From the NCBI RefSeq assembly GCF_963576615.1, contig NC_088709.1, forward strand, positions 12,406,764 to 12,470,763: 64,000 nt of DNA, given 5' to 3'. Every line of letters begins with the position of its first letter. The stretch's first letter is position 1. A program made the position numbers and the translations under genes. The DNA comes from Watersipora subatra. Lineage: Eukaryota; Bryozoa; Gymnolaemata; Cheilostomatida; Watersiporidae. Positions 50,085 through 62,693 of the stretch are shown here, piece after piece. Below the pieces are notes generated by a model. That model had not been told where the DNA came from, ran no database searches, and saw only the letters and a program-made list of their open reading frames with translations.

Positions 50085-50700
50085 TGGATTTATGATAAAT
50101 GCATATGTGCACACAATTCCCAAAAAATTATCCGGTAACAGCCATTACCAAACCCTTGTACCAAAATCTCATCAACAAATTTAACCATTTTTGTGTAGAG
50201 TCGCTTAAGTATAATAATGATACAAAACACATGTAAAAATATTTAAATATGTTACCAAGCCTTTGAGAAGTTTCCGCAATATCCTAAAACTAACCCATCT
50301 GATCGGATTATACATAAATAGACAAATTAATTTGGCCAAAAGTCACGATAACAACTTGACAAGCTTTTTCTAATTAAAATTAAGACTGGCCAACGAAACG
50401 CCAATAAGGCCGTGCGACAACTAGTAGAACTATTAAGTCGTGCGCATTTCACGAGGAAAATGTGCGCATTTTATGAGAAAAACATGCACATTTCACCAGC
50501 CTATAGCATTGTCTAATTGCCAAAGGTTTCTGTAGTTAACTTAATAGTACTGAACAGTAATCATTTCTTTTTTGCCAATTCTACGGGACTCTGACATTTT
50601 GGACACTTATAAGAGTACTTTGGTATTCCAACTGATGTCCAAAGCAGTGAAAGTAAAAGGAAATGACGATGATATTTTTTAACGATTCTTACAATATTAC
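50085..50700 (-). promoter_or_regulatory. Promoter-like inverted-repeat segment, copy 2
   Basis: Reverse-orientation relative of 26590-27170. The donor after its ATGG is changed to GTTAGT. It occupies the place where gene A and C structure predicts exons 1-3 of gene B. Confidence 0.4.
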
Positions 50701-51114
50701 CTATAAAATTATTACAATATTTAATTGTAAGAATAATTATTCGATTTTATAAGATTTAGTTATAAGAATAATCATTCGAATGTACAAGATCGAAGTATAA
50801 ACTGACCGATAGTGTGCATTATGTTACTGTCATTTTTTTCTAAAGACTTTGTTGATGGTACTACGGCTGTGCTCAAATTTACGGTACTGCCAAGCCTTTT
50901 TTTAATATCTGCAAAATTAAGTAATAGGCCTACATTTTCTTATAGATATGCATCTATTTCTATGACAACCAGCTAAAATATATTTAGATTTTTAAATTCA
51001 GCATAATTCTTTAGATATAAATACAGAAATCTAGATAAATATCACAACTTCTTGATATTGGTTGCTATGACCAATGATAGACAACTCCCAGCTATATATG
51101 TATAACTATATATG

Positions 51115-51122
51115 TACATATA

Positions 51123-51154
<32 letters not shown>

Positions 51155-51155
51155 C

Positions 51156-51206
<51 letters not shown>
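51115..51206. repeat. TA microsatellite with CATA interruptions
   Basis: About 90 bp of alternating TA. Confidence 0.97.
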
Positions 51207-51209
<3 letters not shown>

Positions 51210-51490
51210 CTATATTTCCCAACTAGGAGGCTTCTATCAATATATAATCCATGTTAGGAGGCTCTGAAAAATTAGGAGGCGTCCAGGGAGCCTCCTAATT
51301 CTAGCAGTGTTTATAGTGCTTAACAACCCTATAGAAGTATTTTAAACATGATTCCCATAATTGCCTTATATATCTATATTCATATATATGGAAAAGAGGA
51401 GACAACTCCAACAAAAATGTGTAATTTTTTATCAATAAATTACAAACTCTAGGAGGCTCTTATATATGGAACTAGGAGGCATATATCAAT
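51210..51490 (-). repeat. AGGAGGC repeat cluster, related to the right-end satellite
   Basis: Several AGGAGGC boxes spaced by TATATAATCCATG-like sequence, the reverse complement of the GCCTCCTAA...TATATAA motif of the satellite at 62,694. Confidence 0.6.
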
Positions 51491-52065
51491 TTTAGAATAT
51501 TCTTACTTTTAAGTGTTTTGGTATCGTTTCAGTTAATAGCACAATCTATTTAAAAACATATTGCAATAAGCTTATGACTAATCATCAGCCAATACATGGA
51601 ATTAGCAGCTATGTCGGATACAGTCAGTTTTGCTAATATTCATGATAGCTTTATTAGATTTAGGAAATAAAGTTGTATATTAACAAACTACAATACATTA
51701 CAATTTATTTGCTGACCCTCTTTACGGTTTTCAAGACTGCCATTTAAGCACTCCCTTTTTTTGCACGGTTTCTCATTGATCTGCTCTTTTTTTGTGAAAA
51801 TTCACAATAATTGCACATTATGGTTTCCACTGATGTTTAAGCATGGCTGTAGTAAAAGTTTAAATAAGTGTATAATTAGTAAAATTCATATTTTTGCTGC
51901 CGTTGCATCCAGCCACAAAATAAATCTTTTTTTGAAACTTTTCATCCAAATGCAATACCTGAGAGATGGTTTTTTAGTCAAAGAATTGATTTTTTAAATT
52001 TATTGAAGTAAAGTGGCAAAAGTATAACCACAGTATATAACAGCTAGCGAGATGTGGCTGTTATA
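51490..52065. other. Non-coding stretch
   Basis: AT-rich; an unsupported 78-codon frame at 51,761. Nothing recognised. Confidence 0.4.
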
Positions 52066-52166
52066 ATGTTGCTGTGGCTGTTAGGACTATTAGTTCTTCA
52101 TCCATGTGGTCTACTAGAGCTTGGTAGCAGCGGAATAACTACATGTAAGGGAGCACGTCACATTTG
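52066..52166 (+). CDS. Possible signal-peptide exon
   Basis: ATG at 52,066 opens MLLWLLGLLVLHPCGLLELG and runs to CATTTG/GTAAGT, a good donor. The hydrophobic start resembles a secretory signal. It does not join the next Tudor-like exon in frame (TGA would form), so its partner exons are unknown. Confidence 0.3.
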
Positions 52167-53006
52167 GTAAGTTGTTCATGTTATTTTAGTCAATTTACAG
52201 TTTATTTACTTGAAACATACAGTTGTACAAAAGCAGTATAAATTTTATTTAATAAAGAAATAGGACTAGCGTGAAAAAAGTATGTTTCAATTATTATAAT
52301 TTTTAAGGAATGTAGCATAGAACACGTTTGATATATATTTTTTTACACCTGTTTATGTCATCCAACTGCTGATATTGTTCTGCATAGAAAAGTCAAGAAA
52401 GTTCAGCATTATAATACCATAAAGGAGAATATCAAAACTTTTTGTAAAATCCTAATTTTGGACTTTATTATTGTTACACGAATGTTCGGTTTTGTAACGT
52501 CAACACAGACACGCCAGCTGACAATTAATAATTATTTTAGTGAATCAGTTAATTCTCTAACATTAATCTATTTTCAGTTATTAATATAATAATTTTTGAT
52601 GTTTTTTATAATGATAAGTAAAGTTATTAATGTGGTTCTACCAACAGTCAAAACTGTTGTTAGAATATCATGATCATTATGTAATTGTATTATTGTTATC
52701 ATGAATAGTGAGAGTTTGCGTATTTCAGTTATGATTTTGTAAGTAATAGTAGTACATGCATAGGCATAAGCAAGTAAGTGGTGTATATGCGGCCTTTGAA
52801 TTTTAAAACTTTTAGTATTTAGTTTGAATCTTGTGTAGTAATTGTGTAGTAATTAAGAGCTTAGCTGTTTTATGGAGCTTCAGTAGTAGGAGGCAGACAT
52901 TCAAGTTTGCCAAAAAACCTAACCAGTGAACTAAAATGTGTATTTTGCGTTCATTTTGGTTTGTATATCTGTTTACGCTATTTGAATTATCTATTCATTT
53001 TTTTAG

Positions 53007-53511
53007 AAACTTGGTAAGCATTAATGCCAGTATATTCATCAGATGGCAGAGAGTATTAGACAAAGTTGGATGTTCTTTTCTAGAAAAGGTATGTTGCTAA
53101 TTACACGTTGGTTTACATAAAAAATATGTCAAAATAATCAAGGTTTCATCTACCGAATTTCATAATATTTTTTAACATGTACATAAGTATAGATTACAAG
53201 CTATAAAACATTATATCAGTAAGGTTGTATTTTGAAATGTAGTAATGTTTGACGTTTTGGCAAAGTTACTATGATAAGCAAAACTTTAAATTCACCAACA
53301 CAAAATATACTGTACAAAGTTTTACTGTAACTAGCAAATGTATACCTGACGTAAGAATGTAACAGCATGCCCAAAATTAGTTTTCCTTTGTATAGTTGCA
53401 AATAATCAATGACGCTTCATAATCAAATTAATCAATTAGTTATAGATAACTGCTGGATGAGAAGCATTGATGGCCCACACCAAAGACTGATTTGCAGACA
53501 TAAAATTAAAG
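53007..53511 (+). pseudogene. Tudor-like gene fragment, copy 1 (broken)
   Basis: Exon at 53,007-53,088 matches the exon at 58,665 but has two in-frame TAG codons (after SSDGREY and KLDVLF) and a 1-nt length difference. A second exon ends at 53,511 (CWMRSIDGPHQRLICRHKIK, donor GTATGC). Flanking introns also match copy 2, so this is a tandem gene duplicate that has decayed. Confidence 0.55.
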
Positions 53512-53941
53512 GTATGCGATATTGCAATAAGTTGCTGTCAACTAGCGCATTATACATGCGAGCCAAAAATTAGTGTGATAATTTGATATAGCCATAGCTT
53601 CAGTAAGAAAAGTTGTCAATTTTTACAGGCATTGTATTATTTCAAACGCTTACATAAACCATTATGCCACTTTTGTGTTCTATTCATCTATTATTGGCAG
53701 ATTATATAATATAAATAGCGCAAACCAATCAAAGGAATGTAGCATAGCAAAGAGATTTAGTATTGCTCTTCTTAGTCTTTATGAGTCATGGTTGCAATTG
53801 CATAATTATATAAAATGAATAGTTTTCCATGGTTACTCATTACCACTTTTAGTTACTCGGTCAACACTGAGAGTAATTATCAGTTTAGAGATATCATGTT
53901 TAAAGGCAGGAGATTGACAAATATTTTGTTGGTTTTTACTC

Positions 53942-54634
53942 TTACCCTACCGTATGCGAATTTATGCTAAATCTATCAGCAACTGCCGTATGCACATTTT
54001 TGCGAATTTTCCAACAATTGCGTGGTCACCTAATTTTATTATCAGTTAAAAACATAACGGATGATTTTAAAACTTTGATGGTATTGTCAGTGTGGTTCGA
54101 ATATTTCTCTAATAGATTAGTCTAAGATAACCAAGCAGTTTCAAATTTTTTATTGAGAATTTCCAAAATAAAAATGGACATTTTTGTGTAAGTTTTGTTA
54201 AATATCGCGCAAGTCAGAAAACATATAATTACTTACATGTATGTTGATGACACTATAGCCAATTCAAATTCAGATTTTGGTGATTACACAGATAATTAAA
54301 GTAGCAGCAGTGACTCTGATGATAGTGAAAATAATAGTTTTTTAAGTGTAAGGGACATTGTAGAGCATCGTTTTAGCTTCGTAGCGATTGTAGCTTCACA
54401 TAGCTTTAGCAATGCACAAAGTGAAGGTACATTGATTTTTGCATAGCACTATAGGTTAACAATTTAGCAAAATAAAATACATTACAAAAAGTTTCTAGAT
54501 AAACTTTGAAGTTGAAACAAAATTGTACACATGCTTCATGTACATATCATGAAGCTAAATTGGCAATTTTCGGTGAAATGGCTGGCGGTAGGCCGGTAGC
54601 TTAGTTTGTACATGGGTGGCAGTAAAAGGGTAAA
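53942..54634 (+). mobile_element. piggyBac-like non-autonomous element, copy 1 (old)
   Basis: Left end TTACCCTACCGTATGCG and right end GGCAGTAAAAGGGTAAA, decayed forms of TTAA-bounded ends. The interior matches the element at 58,873 in reverse orientation. An acidic, Ser/Asp-rich coding relic (SSSSDSDDSENNS) resembles piggyBac transposase N-termini. Confidence 0.65.
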
Positions 54635-54639
54635 GCTAT

Positions 54640-57190
54640 AACAGAATTAGAGATACAAGTGTATGTATTTCCTTTTGAATGATTTAGTGAACTTTGATGA
54701 TTAAGACAATGAGTTTGGCGAATGATATATATGTATAAGATGCTGCTGAAGTTGCGCAATTCAACTCATGGCTTTTAATTATTACCTCAAAATGTTGAAA
54801 ACACGCGATAGGAAGGGCCAGAACACTACTAAAACTCATAGTTACTCAAACCTGAAATACAGTAGGTTTTATACAAATTGCTATACAATAACAAAACTGC
54901 AAAACTATTGATTAAAATATAAATAGCAATATATATTATTATTTTTGGCCTTCGGTATCGAGCAGGATGTATGCAGTTTGTTTGCTGATGTTAACAAAAG
55001 TTTTACTAATAAGCTACATAATTTGCTCAATTATTTGTGTCAACTTTAAAATTTAAAACAAATGTAGTGTTAGCACTTTTAGAATATACTACAAACAACG
55101 CAGAGGAACTTTTTGTGGCATCTGACTTGAATTTAAAAGTTCTCTGAAAATGCAACTTGTATTTGCCCATTTTAATACTTTAAAATGTCAAAGGGAGCTC
55201 ATAATGAAAGCAACTTTAATATAATTTCAAGATGCTCAAAGCAGTACGGATGTTATGTTGACAAACATTAAACGGTCACTCTGTACTATGGCTAGTAAGT
55301 ATTTACATGTATTTAGATTTTGCATTGATGCTTTCAATTAGGTAGTGTAGGAAATCTATTTACATTAGCTAAATTACCAGCATGTGCAATACCCAGCTTT
55401 GTTTCCTATCCATCCCAAACATTTTGCCAACGCTTATAATAATTCATTGCTCTTTTTAAATCTGATTTCTGAACCAAAGGTAGTTTTAGCAGTATAAGAA
55501 CATATACTTCTCTTCCTATGGGTCTACTCACTTTTCTGTAGCAGCAAAGGCCATTGTTTTTAAAAGGTCTGTAAGAATTGTATTACTTATTCTGACTTCC
55601 ATTGGTGCTCGTAGCAAATATAATTTCAGTACAATTTGCATCAATAAAGTTATTATTACTTGTTTGTAAAGTATTTGGAGCAAAACAATATTTTATGTGC
55701 ACAGCAAACATTTTTGCTGCAAGCTTACCAAAACAAACTAAAACGTTTATTTTTATGTTACATTTTAATTAAACATCATGTTCTATTCAGTTTATGCTGT
55801 CAGTACTATGCAGTTATTGCTGTCAATGTTCTTTGTGCATTCTTGGCACACTTTTATGTTAAACTTCCAATGCATTAAACACTTTAGAAATAAAGTGTCC
55901 AAACAAGGATGCATAACATGAGATTTGTCACTGGCTTGTTTTGACCTATATATAGCACTCTTTAGCCAAAGGTGTCTAGCTTTACTAAAAAATTTGGTAG
56001 TGAAATTGTACATAAATTCATTGCCTGCATACACGTCAATCATGATGCCTATGCTTTTATTATGTGTGTTCTACTATTGCCTGCTTAGCTAATTCACTTT
56101 CTACTTCTCAATAGCCTCAGCCTCCGAATGAAAGCTATTGTTGTTATTCCTATTCTTTGTAACTTTATAATGAAGGAGGTTGTGGTTGGGCAGCTCATTT
56201 GCTTTTCACTCTATTAGAAGTATTGCAGCACAAGTATAACTGCAGTAATAAAATCTTCACAGAATTGCATAATGTGGTCTTATTCTCCAAGGTCTTCTCA
56301 CTAGCAGAAATGACCTATGTACTTATGCAATTGTGGTTTGTGCTTAAAGTGACTCATTCTTCTAATGTGGCATGGCTTGCTATCTTCTTGCATGCTAGTC
56401 AATTGATTAAATAGATTGTAAGAAACAAGCCAACCTCTCACTCCTACACAACCTAAAGACTTATCACATAAGTTCAACCTTCTAGCGAGATTGTAGCCGC
56501 TAAACATTTTGCTTTTTTCACGCGTCTAGCCATTTGGGGTTTTGCAGCAGCAGAAGAACAGACTAATCATGTCACAATTGGTATATTTGTTTGTCACAAT
56601 TGTTTTATATTACTTTTGCCAATTTTGTCATTAAATTAATTGTACCATATTATGGTGAAAAGGCATCATGAAAAAGTATTTTACTTCGCCTCAATACCAA
56701 TGCAAAAGGTTAGACCGGTAGTGGCCATTTTTGACCTGTAGGGCGAGCCACTTTAAATACTATATCAAAGCAACTTACTCATGTCCATCATATTGCGACG
56801 GCAAACAACAATGCATAGGTTTTCGCAGCTAATTTGGATTTGGATTTTACTGCCTTAATTGCAAGATCGTAATATTGTCAAGTTAAAAAGGTCAAGAAAC
56901 CCCAACTTTATAATGCTAAAAGAATGAAATTATTACTAATTTTCTTAAAATGATAACTTTGTAATTATACACGAGGGTAGCTTTGGGAGATTAACCGACA
57001 CACATTAAAATAGTTATGGTAACATATAGCACAGTAGCCAGCAATTGATGAATATCTGGGACTCTGTCGATGCTCCTAACTTTTGTAACTTTTTAAAAAG
57101 CATTAAAATAATTATGGATGCTTTTTATTCTGATTAGTAGTGTTAGCTGATTGATAGCACCAAACAGGCAGAATTATTAGTAGCCTATAC
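54640..57190. other. No recognised gene
   Basis: AT-rich DNA with short frames on both strands (for example 55,792-56,043 minus, 56,199-56,414 plus), none with a recognised domain or convincing splice sites. Confidence 0.4.
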
Positions 57191-57191
57191 T

Positions 57192-58332
57192 TTACTGCCC
57201 TGAGCAAGCAAAACGCTGTATCTTGATATTTGTAAATTGTTCAGCACAAGCACAAACGCGTTTTGGTCGAGCCTTGCATCAGTATTAGCAGTATTTTAGT
57301 TGTTTTTTTTATTTATTATGGTGAGATATCCAACAATCTTTACCGAATTTTTTTTCCGTGAAACTTTAAAATCAAAGGAGTTATTTCACTTAGGGCATTT
57401 TGTTTGCTTAAATTGACAATTTACTAAGCTGGCACTAGGCAATCAAAACGCCCTATCACTGCAGATAGGGCCTTTTGATTGCATAATTGGACTGGTTTCT
57501 CATTGTTAGTTTGCCACAAGACCATTTGCCATGACTGGATTATCAAAGGATTACAAGTTTAAATTCTGATATTAACCCGCAATTAGTCAACAAAATGATA
57601 TATGTTGCAATTCCTATTACTCATCCAGTCAACACATGGATTAAAGCCCTGTAATAGCCATATTTAGCTCAAAAGTTAAGAGATGATCAGAGATCTAGGT
57701 ATCCTTCAAACTTGATGTCATGAAATGAAAGGAGTAAGTAAAATAGTAGTTTAAAAAAGATCAAACGCTTTTATTAAAAATAATTTAAAGCAAACAACTG
57801 AGTGCAATAATGTCAGTATTTAAAAAAAGCAAAACCTTCCAATGGACATGTAATTAAAACAAATTTTTCATCAAATCTCTGAGTCGGATCTTTAAATCGA
57901 GACTTTTGTCACTTAGATATCGTCCTGTCATAATAAATATATTATGATAAAAAATATAGCAATAAGATGAGCACTTAGAAGTGCACTAGCTTGTATGAGC
58001 TGCCTTAAAACAACCAAATATATATGCTTCAGTTTCGCTTCCCTTTGTTTATATACTCTTTGATTACATAATGCTGCTCATAATGTCCAACTTTGTGTAT
58101 GTTCAGGCCAATCAAAACGCTGTATCTGCAGATAGAGAGCTTTGATTGCCACTTTATGTGTGGTAAATGTGGATAGGGCATTTTGCACATTGTGAAAAGT
58201 GCTATTTCTGGTGGTCTCAGATATATGAAATTTCGAGACATGTTAGATCTCAACCTAAATTACATATAAGCACAAAAAAGTGAATTTTGAAAAACTTGTC
58301 AGATAGGGCGTTTTGCTTGCTTAGGGCAGTAT
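57192..58332. mobile_element. TA-flanked MITE or DNA transposon remnant with internal hairpins
   Basis: Inverted ends CTGCCCTGAGCAAGCAAAAC and CTGCCCTAAGCAAGCAAAAC (3 mismatches over 30), each bordered by TA. Two internal fold-backs of a related AATCAAAACGC motif at 57,439-57,482 and 58,109-58,149. About 1.1 kb, no coding. Confidence 0.65.
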
Positions 58333-58664
58333 AAAGTTATGATAATGTATTATTTTCATTGTAATTAACAAGTTGATGCATTTTAGTCGTAATTTGATAC
58401 GGATTTAAACTAGAGGCTGAGTCATAAGTAAGTGACTGGAGTAAATGGAATCCTTTAAATTGCTGAAGCTTTAAAATCTATGTTTCAATTTTGTAGAAGA
58501 ATATCGCAAGAGATAAAATATTACTGCTTCATAGAATTTTAGTAATGGGAGGTAGGGACACGGATTTGCTGAAAAACCTAAAAACATCAGGCATCTTTTG
58601 CATCAATTTTTAATCTGCATAACATCTGTTTGGGCTATTAAAATTGTTTTGCTTATTTTGGTAG

Positions 58665-60533
58665 AAACCTGGTCACCGCATCCAAGCACTATATCCACCA
58701 GATGGAAAATGGTACGAAGCACAGCTGGACGCTTTCTTGAAGGGGGTATGTTGCTGATTAACGGTTAATTTCCACAAGAGCATGCCACATTAATAAAATT
58801 TTTATTTCAAAAGATTTATAAGAAATAATATTACTATAAAATCTATGTTTGAATGCCATGGCACTGCATTTTTTAACCCTTCCAATTATAGTGGCAAAAA
58901 TTGTCGATTGTGCTTCATAATATATGTTCAATCTTTATTAGCTTCAACTCTATTTAAAACCTTTTTGTTATAGATTTTATTTTTCCAACACGTTAAAAAA
59001 TAGTACTATTCAAAAAACTTAATGCATTCCTACTTCGTGCATTGCTAATGCTATGTGAAGCTACGATCCCTTCGAATCTCGAAAAACAATGCTCTACCAT
59101 GTTCCTTACTCTTACAAAACTATTACTTTGACCACCATTGGAGTCACTATTGGAGCTGCTACTTTAATTATATGTGTAATCACTAAAATCTTAATCAGTC
59201 AGTCATCAACAATCATCAATAATGTTATCAACATAAGCAATTATTTGTTTTCAATTCTGGATGTACTTGCGAAAGCTATAATAGCACTAAATATTTCGAA
59301 AATCAGAAAGAACAAATGTTTCTTTTTATGTTGAAAAGCCCTAAACAAAAATTTAAAATTGCTTCGTGAGTTTAGGGTAATTTTACAGGGAAACTTTTGG
59401 ACAACACTGTCAATACCATAAAAAGTCTTAAAGACTGTTAGTTATGTTGTCAACGAATAATAAAATTAAGTTACTACGCAATTGCCAGGAAATTCGCAGC
59501 ATGCACATATGCCGGTCGTCCATTGATTTTGCCTAAATGCGCATGTAGCGGTGAAAGGGTTAATAAAATATTATGTAATCTCTAATTGAGTCCCCATTCA
59601 TTTAAACGCCCCTCTACTAGACCTGTACTATAATAGATGATGGTTAAAGATAGAACGCCACCGTTAAAGTGAACGTTACTTCTTTTGAAAAAAAACACAT
59701 AAAAACTATATAACACACAAACTAAGCTGTGATCCAGTGTTAACATATACACTGGGCGTTGAGCTTGCAAAATGCCATCGTTAACTGCTAATTCTAATGC
59801 TGTAGCATGTGTAAGAAATTTTAGCCTCAAATAGTAGTACAGATTTCATCATATTTGCTAAACCGTTTTTTCATATATGCCGAACTATCAAGGCCGCTTA
59901 AACAATAAAATTATTATCAGCCTGATAGAGTTATTAATTATTTCTACGGTGCTGCTTTCAAAGCTTTAACGAAAACACTGTAAAGCTTAGAAGTTAGAAA
60001 ACTCGCTTCAATATGCATTGACAAAAGTATTACCTAATTGCTATTGTTGTAACTGAGTCATTGTTAGTAAAAATTTGTCAACATTTTTCTATCCATCCTG
60101 TCCAAAACCGGATCCAAAGATCAAAGAATGTTGAAGTCGCAGTCAGCTGGAAGTGGTTGTCAATTAAAGGGTGACACTCTAGTTTTCAACAGTTCTAGAG
60201 TAGCACTCAAATGAACATGGCCTTCAAATTAAGATTCTACCTTATGTCAATTTAGCTGTATTTCAGAATGTTATAATATTGGAGTTTTGGGTCAAGGTTA
60301 AAATAGCAAGCATAACTTTGCAAATATCGACGCAAAAAGATTTTAGTTTTAAATAAGGCTCTGCTTTCATATATTTGCAAATCACTAATGCATGAATTTA
60401 AAAAAAGAACCCAAGGGTATATTTCTCTTTGTGCAGTAGCATCTAATCAAAAATGCATTGATTTTGAATAAGTGCAGAGTGACATACATGGATTATCAAC
60501 ACCGAAGAGTGATTTTCAGACATCAGATTAAAT
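58665..60533 (+). CDS. Tudor-like gene fragment, copy 2
   Basis: Two exons: 58,665-58,745 (TAG acceptor, GTATGT donor; GHRIQALYPPDGKWYEAQLD) and 60,473-60,533 (CRVTYMDYQHRRVIFRHQIK). Joined in phase 0 they resemble a Tudor domain of SMN/SMNDC1 type (an xDGxxYEAxL strand, then a CxVTYxDY strand). This similarity is by eye only. Tudor domains bind methylated Arg/Lys. The intron holds a piggyBac-like element. Upstream exons were not found. The second donor, T/GTGGGT, is weak. Confidence 0.45.
58873..59563 (-). mobile_element. piggyBac-like non-autonomous element, copy 2
   Basis: Flanked by TTAA on both sides, with terminal CCCTTCC at the low end and, on the minus strand, CCCTTTCACCGCTACATGCG at the high end. 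About 690 bp. TTAA target and CCCTTT ends are piggyBac hallmarks. It lies in an intron of the Tudor-like copy 2. The 81-codon plus-strand frame inside is antisense to the relic. Confidence 0.75.
59564..60470. other. Intronic or intergenic sequence
   Basis: Nothing recognised. Confidence 0.4.
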
Positions 60534-61353
60534 GTGGGTGATGCTATGATAAGTGGCTTTAAACTAACACAATGTACTAGGGAAGCAAGCGTGATTATTT
60601 TGCTGTAGCTCAAATGCAGTAGAAAAAATAAAGGTGTCTAACTTTTCAAGTATTTCAGTCAAATTCGTTGCCTATATAAATGCTGACACTAGTCTTTGTG
60701 TTCTGCTGCTGTCAGGTTACAAAACATAGCTCTCCTAGTCAGAGGCATTTAGGTATCTAGAGCAATCTAGGCATTAGTGGTTTCAAGGAAGACCTGAACA
60801 ATGCGTGTTTAACCACAGTGGTTGACCCCATAGGTCAAGTATTAGCCTAATTAATGACTCAATAAATAGCTACCCAGTCAGGTCACACTAAGCTTAGCAC
60901 CAATCGTTCTGAACACTGGCTATTGAGACTGCTCAATGAATGTTAATCCTGATCATTTCTCTAATAGTTTGAAGCAAATAGAAATCCAAACTGCTCTATC
61001 GCATGCACACAAGTGGCACACCATTTAGTTTCATAATTAGCTACTAAAGTAGTATATAGAAGTGGTCATCAAAGTACCTTCTACAGTATATGTGTGTTTT
61101 GAATAACAATACATTGGTTAAGTATTATATTACTAAATGAGAAATGACACTAACGAGCATTAATGTCCTTATTGTTCACTTGTATCTGAGAAACCGTCAA
61201 TTCTGTTTTGACTTGCCGCACATAAACCAGCTTATTTAACTTTTGAATGGAGCTGAGCAATGATATGTGATTCATCAAAGCCATAGCTTATCAGATTTTT
61301 ATAAATGATAATTCACATTATTTACTATTTCAGTCAGCAGAAAACGGTAAAGT

Positions 61354-61524
61354 GCAGAGGAAATAGCAGAATTTGACAAGCACTGGACTGAAGAATCAGG
61401 CAAACTGCCAACAAGATCGGTGTTGGATGCTATACACTCAACGCTGCCTAACAGAAGTGTTATAGTGATTCGGGCTCGAGCCAACAACTTGCTAAAGAAG
61501 GCTGCGGGAAAAAATGCCAGCTGA
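61354..61524 (+). CDS. Possible 3'-terminal exon of the Tudor-like gene
   Basis: Open frame AEEIAEFDKHWTEESGKLPT... to KKAAGKNAS and TGA at 61,522-61,524, with AATAAA at 61,573. The best acceptor (TATTTCAG at 61,333) leads into other frames that stop early; entry at GTGCAG (61,357) after copy 2's exon would create TAG. It may therefore be a 3' UTR frame or part of a decaying gene. Confidence 0.3.
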   Translation, partial: AEEIAEFDKHWTEESGKLPTRSVLDAIHSTLPNRSVIVIRARANNLLKKAAGKNAS

Positions 61525-61572
61525 ATTTTTTATGTTGTTGAACCTTCTTATTATCATTGCGTTGTATTTGTC

Positions 61573-61578
61573 AATAAA
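61573..61578 (+). terminator. AATAAA polyadenylation signal
   Basis: About 50 nt after the TGA of the frame above, followed by a TGTGCTCTTTTT stretch. Confidence 0.35.
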
Positions 61579-61579
61579 T

Positions 61580-62690
61580 GTGCTCTTTTTGAAGACTAAA
61601 AGAGACCAACTCCGCAGTAATGCACTTGAATAGTTATTTTGTATCAAGCAGTCTTAGCTATTATTTTATGTACAGAAAATGTGCATAAAACAATGACTAT
61701 GATAGATAATACAATACCGACAATAGATATTATCTGTTGTACTGCACTGTACACTATGATGTATTATTCAAGCAACAAGCTCTAAGATAAATTATAATAA
61801 TTCTTTTAAAGAAAAACCAAATATAAGAAAATATGCCGCAGCAGCCAGTCTACTGACAACTTACTGTCAAACCGACAAGCCCAAAAAATTACTTAGAACG
61901 CTGTGCTTGACTAAAAACAATCAGAAACTCACTACACAATGAGAAATATATCTTTTTGGGTCATTTTCCAAATTTAAGTGAATGTGTCTGAGTAGAATGT
62001 TCTATCAATTTCTTGACAGTTCAGGGCATTATTATTACTGGTAAAAGGTGAATAACAGCACTCAGTATTACTATTGATCAATAAAACCACCCAAAGTCAA
62101 GAGATCTAAAGTTAGAAAAAATTTGGTACTGTGCTGGGTCCAGCCCGACTGATCATTGCTAACAATAAATTGCAGTAAGAAAGAAGTTTTGAAAGCGAAA
62201 ATGCCCTCAAGATAGAATGTTATTGTATTTTTATTGGCTCTCTATGTGACATTAAGTTTTTCCCTGGGTTCTACATAGGCACAATGGGCTTGTTTGGAAT
62301 CTACCCAATTTATGGTGCTGTGGTATTGCGCAGGTTTTGCAACCTGACACTCCATTCCCGAGTGGGAAAATGTTTTTACTTAACATTCTAAGAGTGGCTT
62401 AAGATGAATAGAAAGACATTGCTGTTATTGTATGTTAGATTGAGTAACTAAGTATGTTGTGCAAGTAATTCATATTATTACTGTAGATAATATGCACAGC
62501 AAGCAAAGATGTGTGTGTTTCATTTTAGCAATCACAGTAACTGAGTTGCGTCCATGTATTGTTACCAACTAATTTTTTTAAGTTTTTGTATGCAGTGCAG
62601 CAGCGATATGTGACTGAATAAGAAACTATAACATAGACCATATTTATAAATATTGAGTTACATTATTCGTTTATTTTAGTGAGCAGAAAG
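61580..62690. other. No recognised gene
   Basis: AT-rich, no convincing frame or repeat before the satellite begins. Confidence 0.5.
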
Positions 62691-62693
62691 TTA

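Noticed and set aside
55660..56507. Several 70-80-codon frames on both strands, briefly considered as transposase fragments
   Set aside because: No conserved motif or splice structure could be identified.
59089..59334. 81-codon hydrophobic plus-strand frame resembling a membrane protein
   Set aside because: It lies antisense inside the piggyBac-like element, opposite the acidic coding relic.
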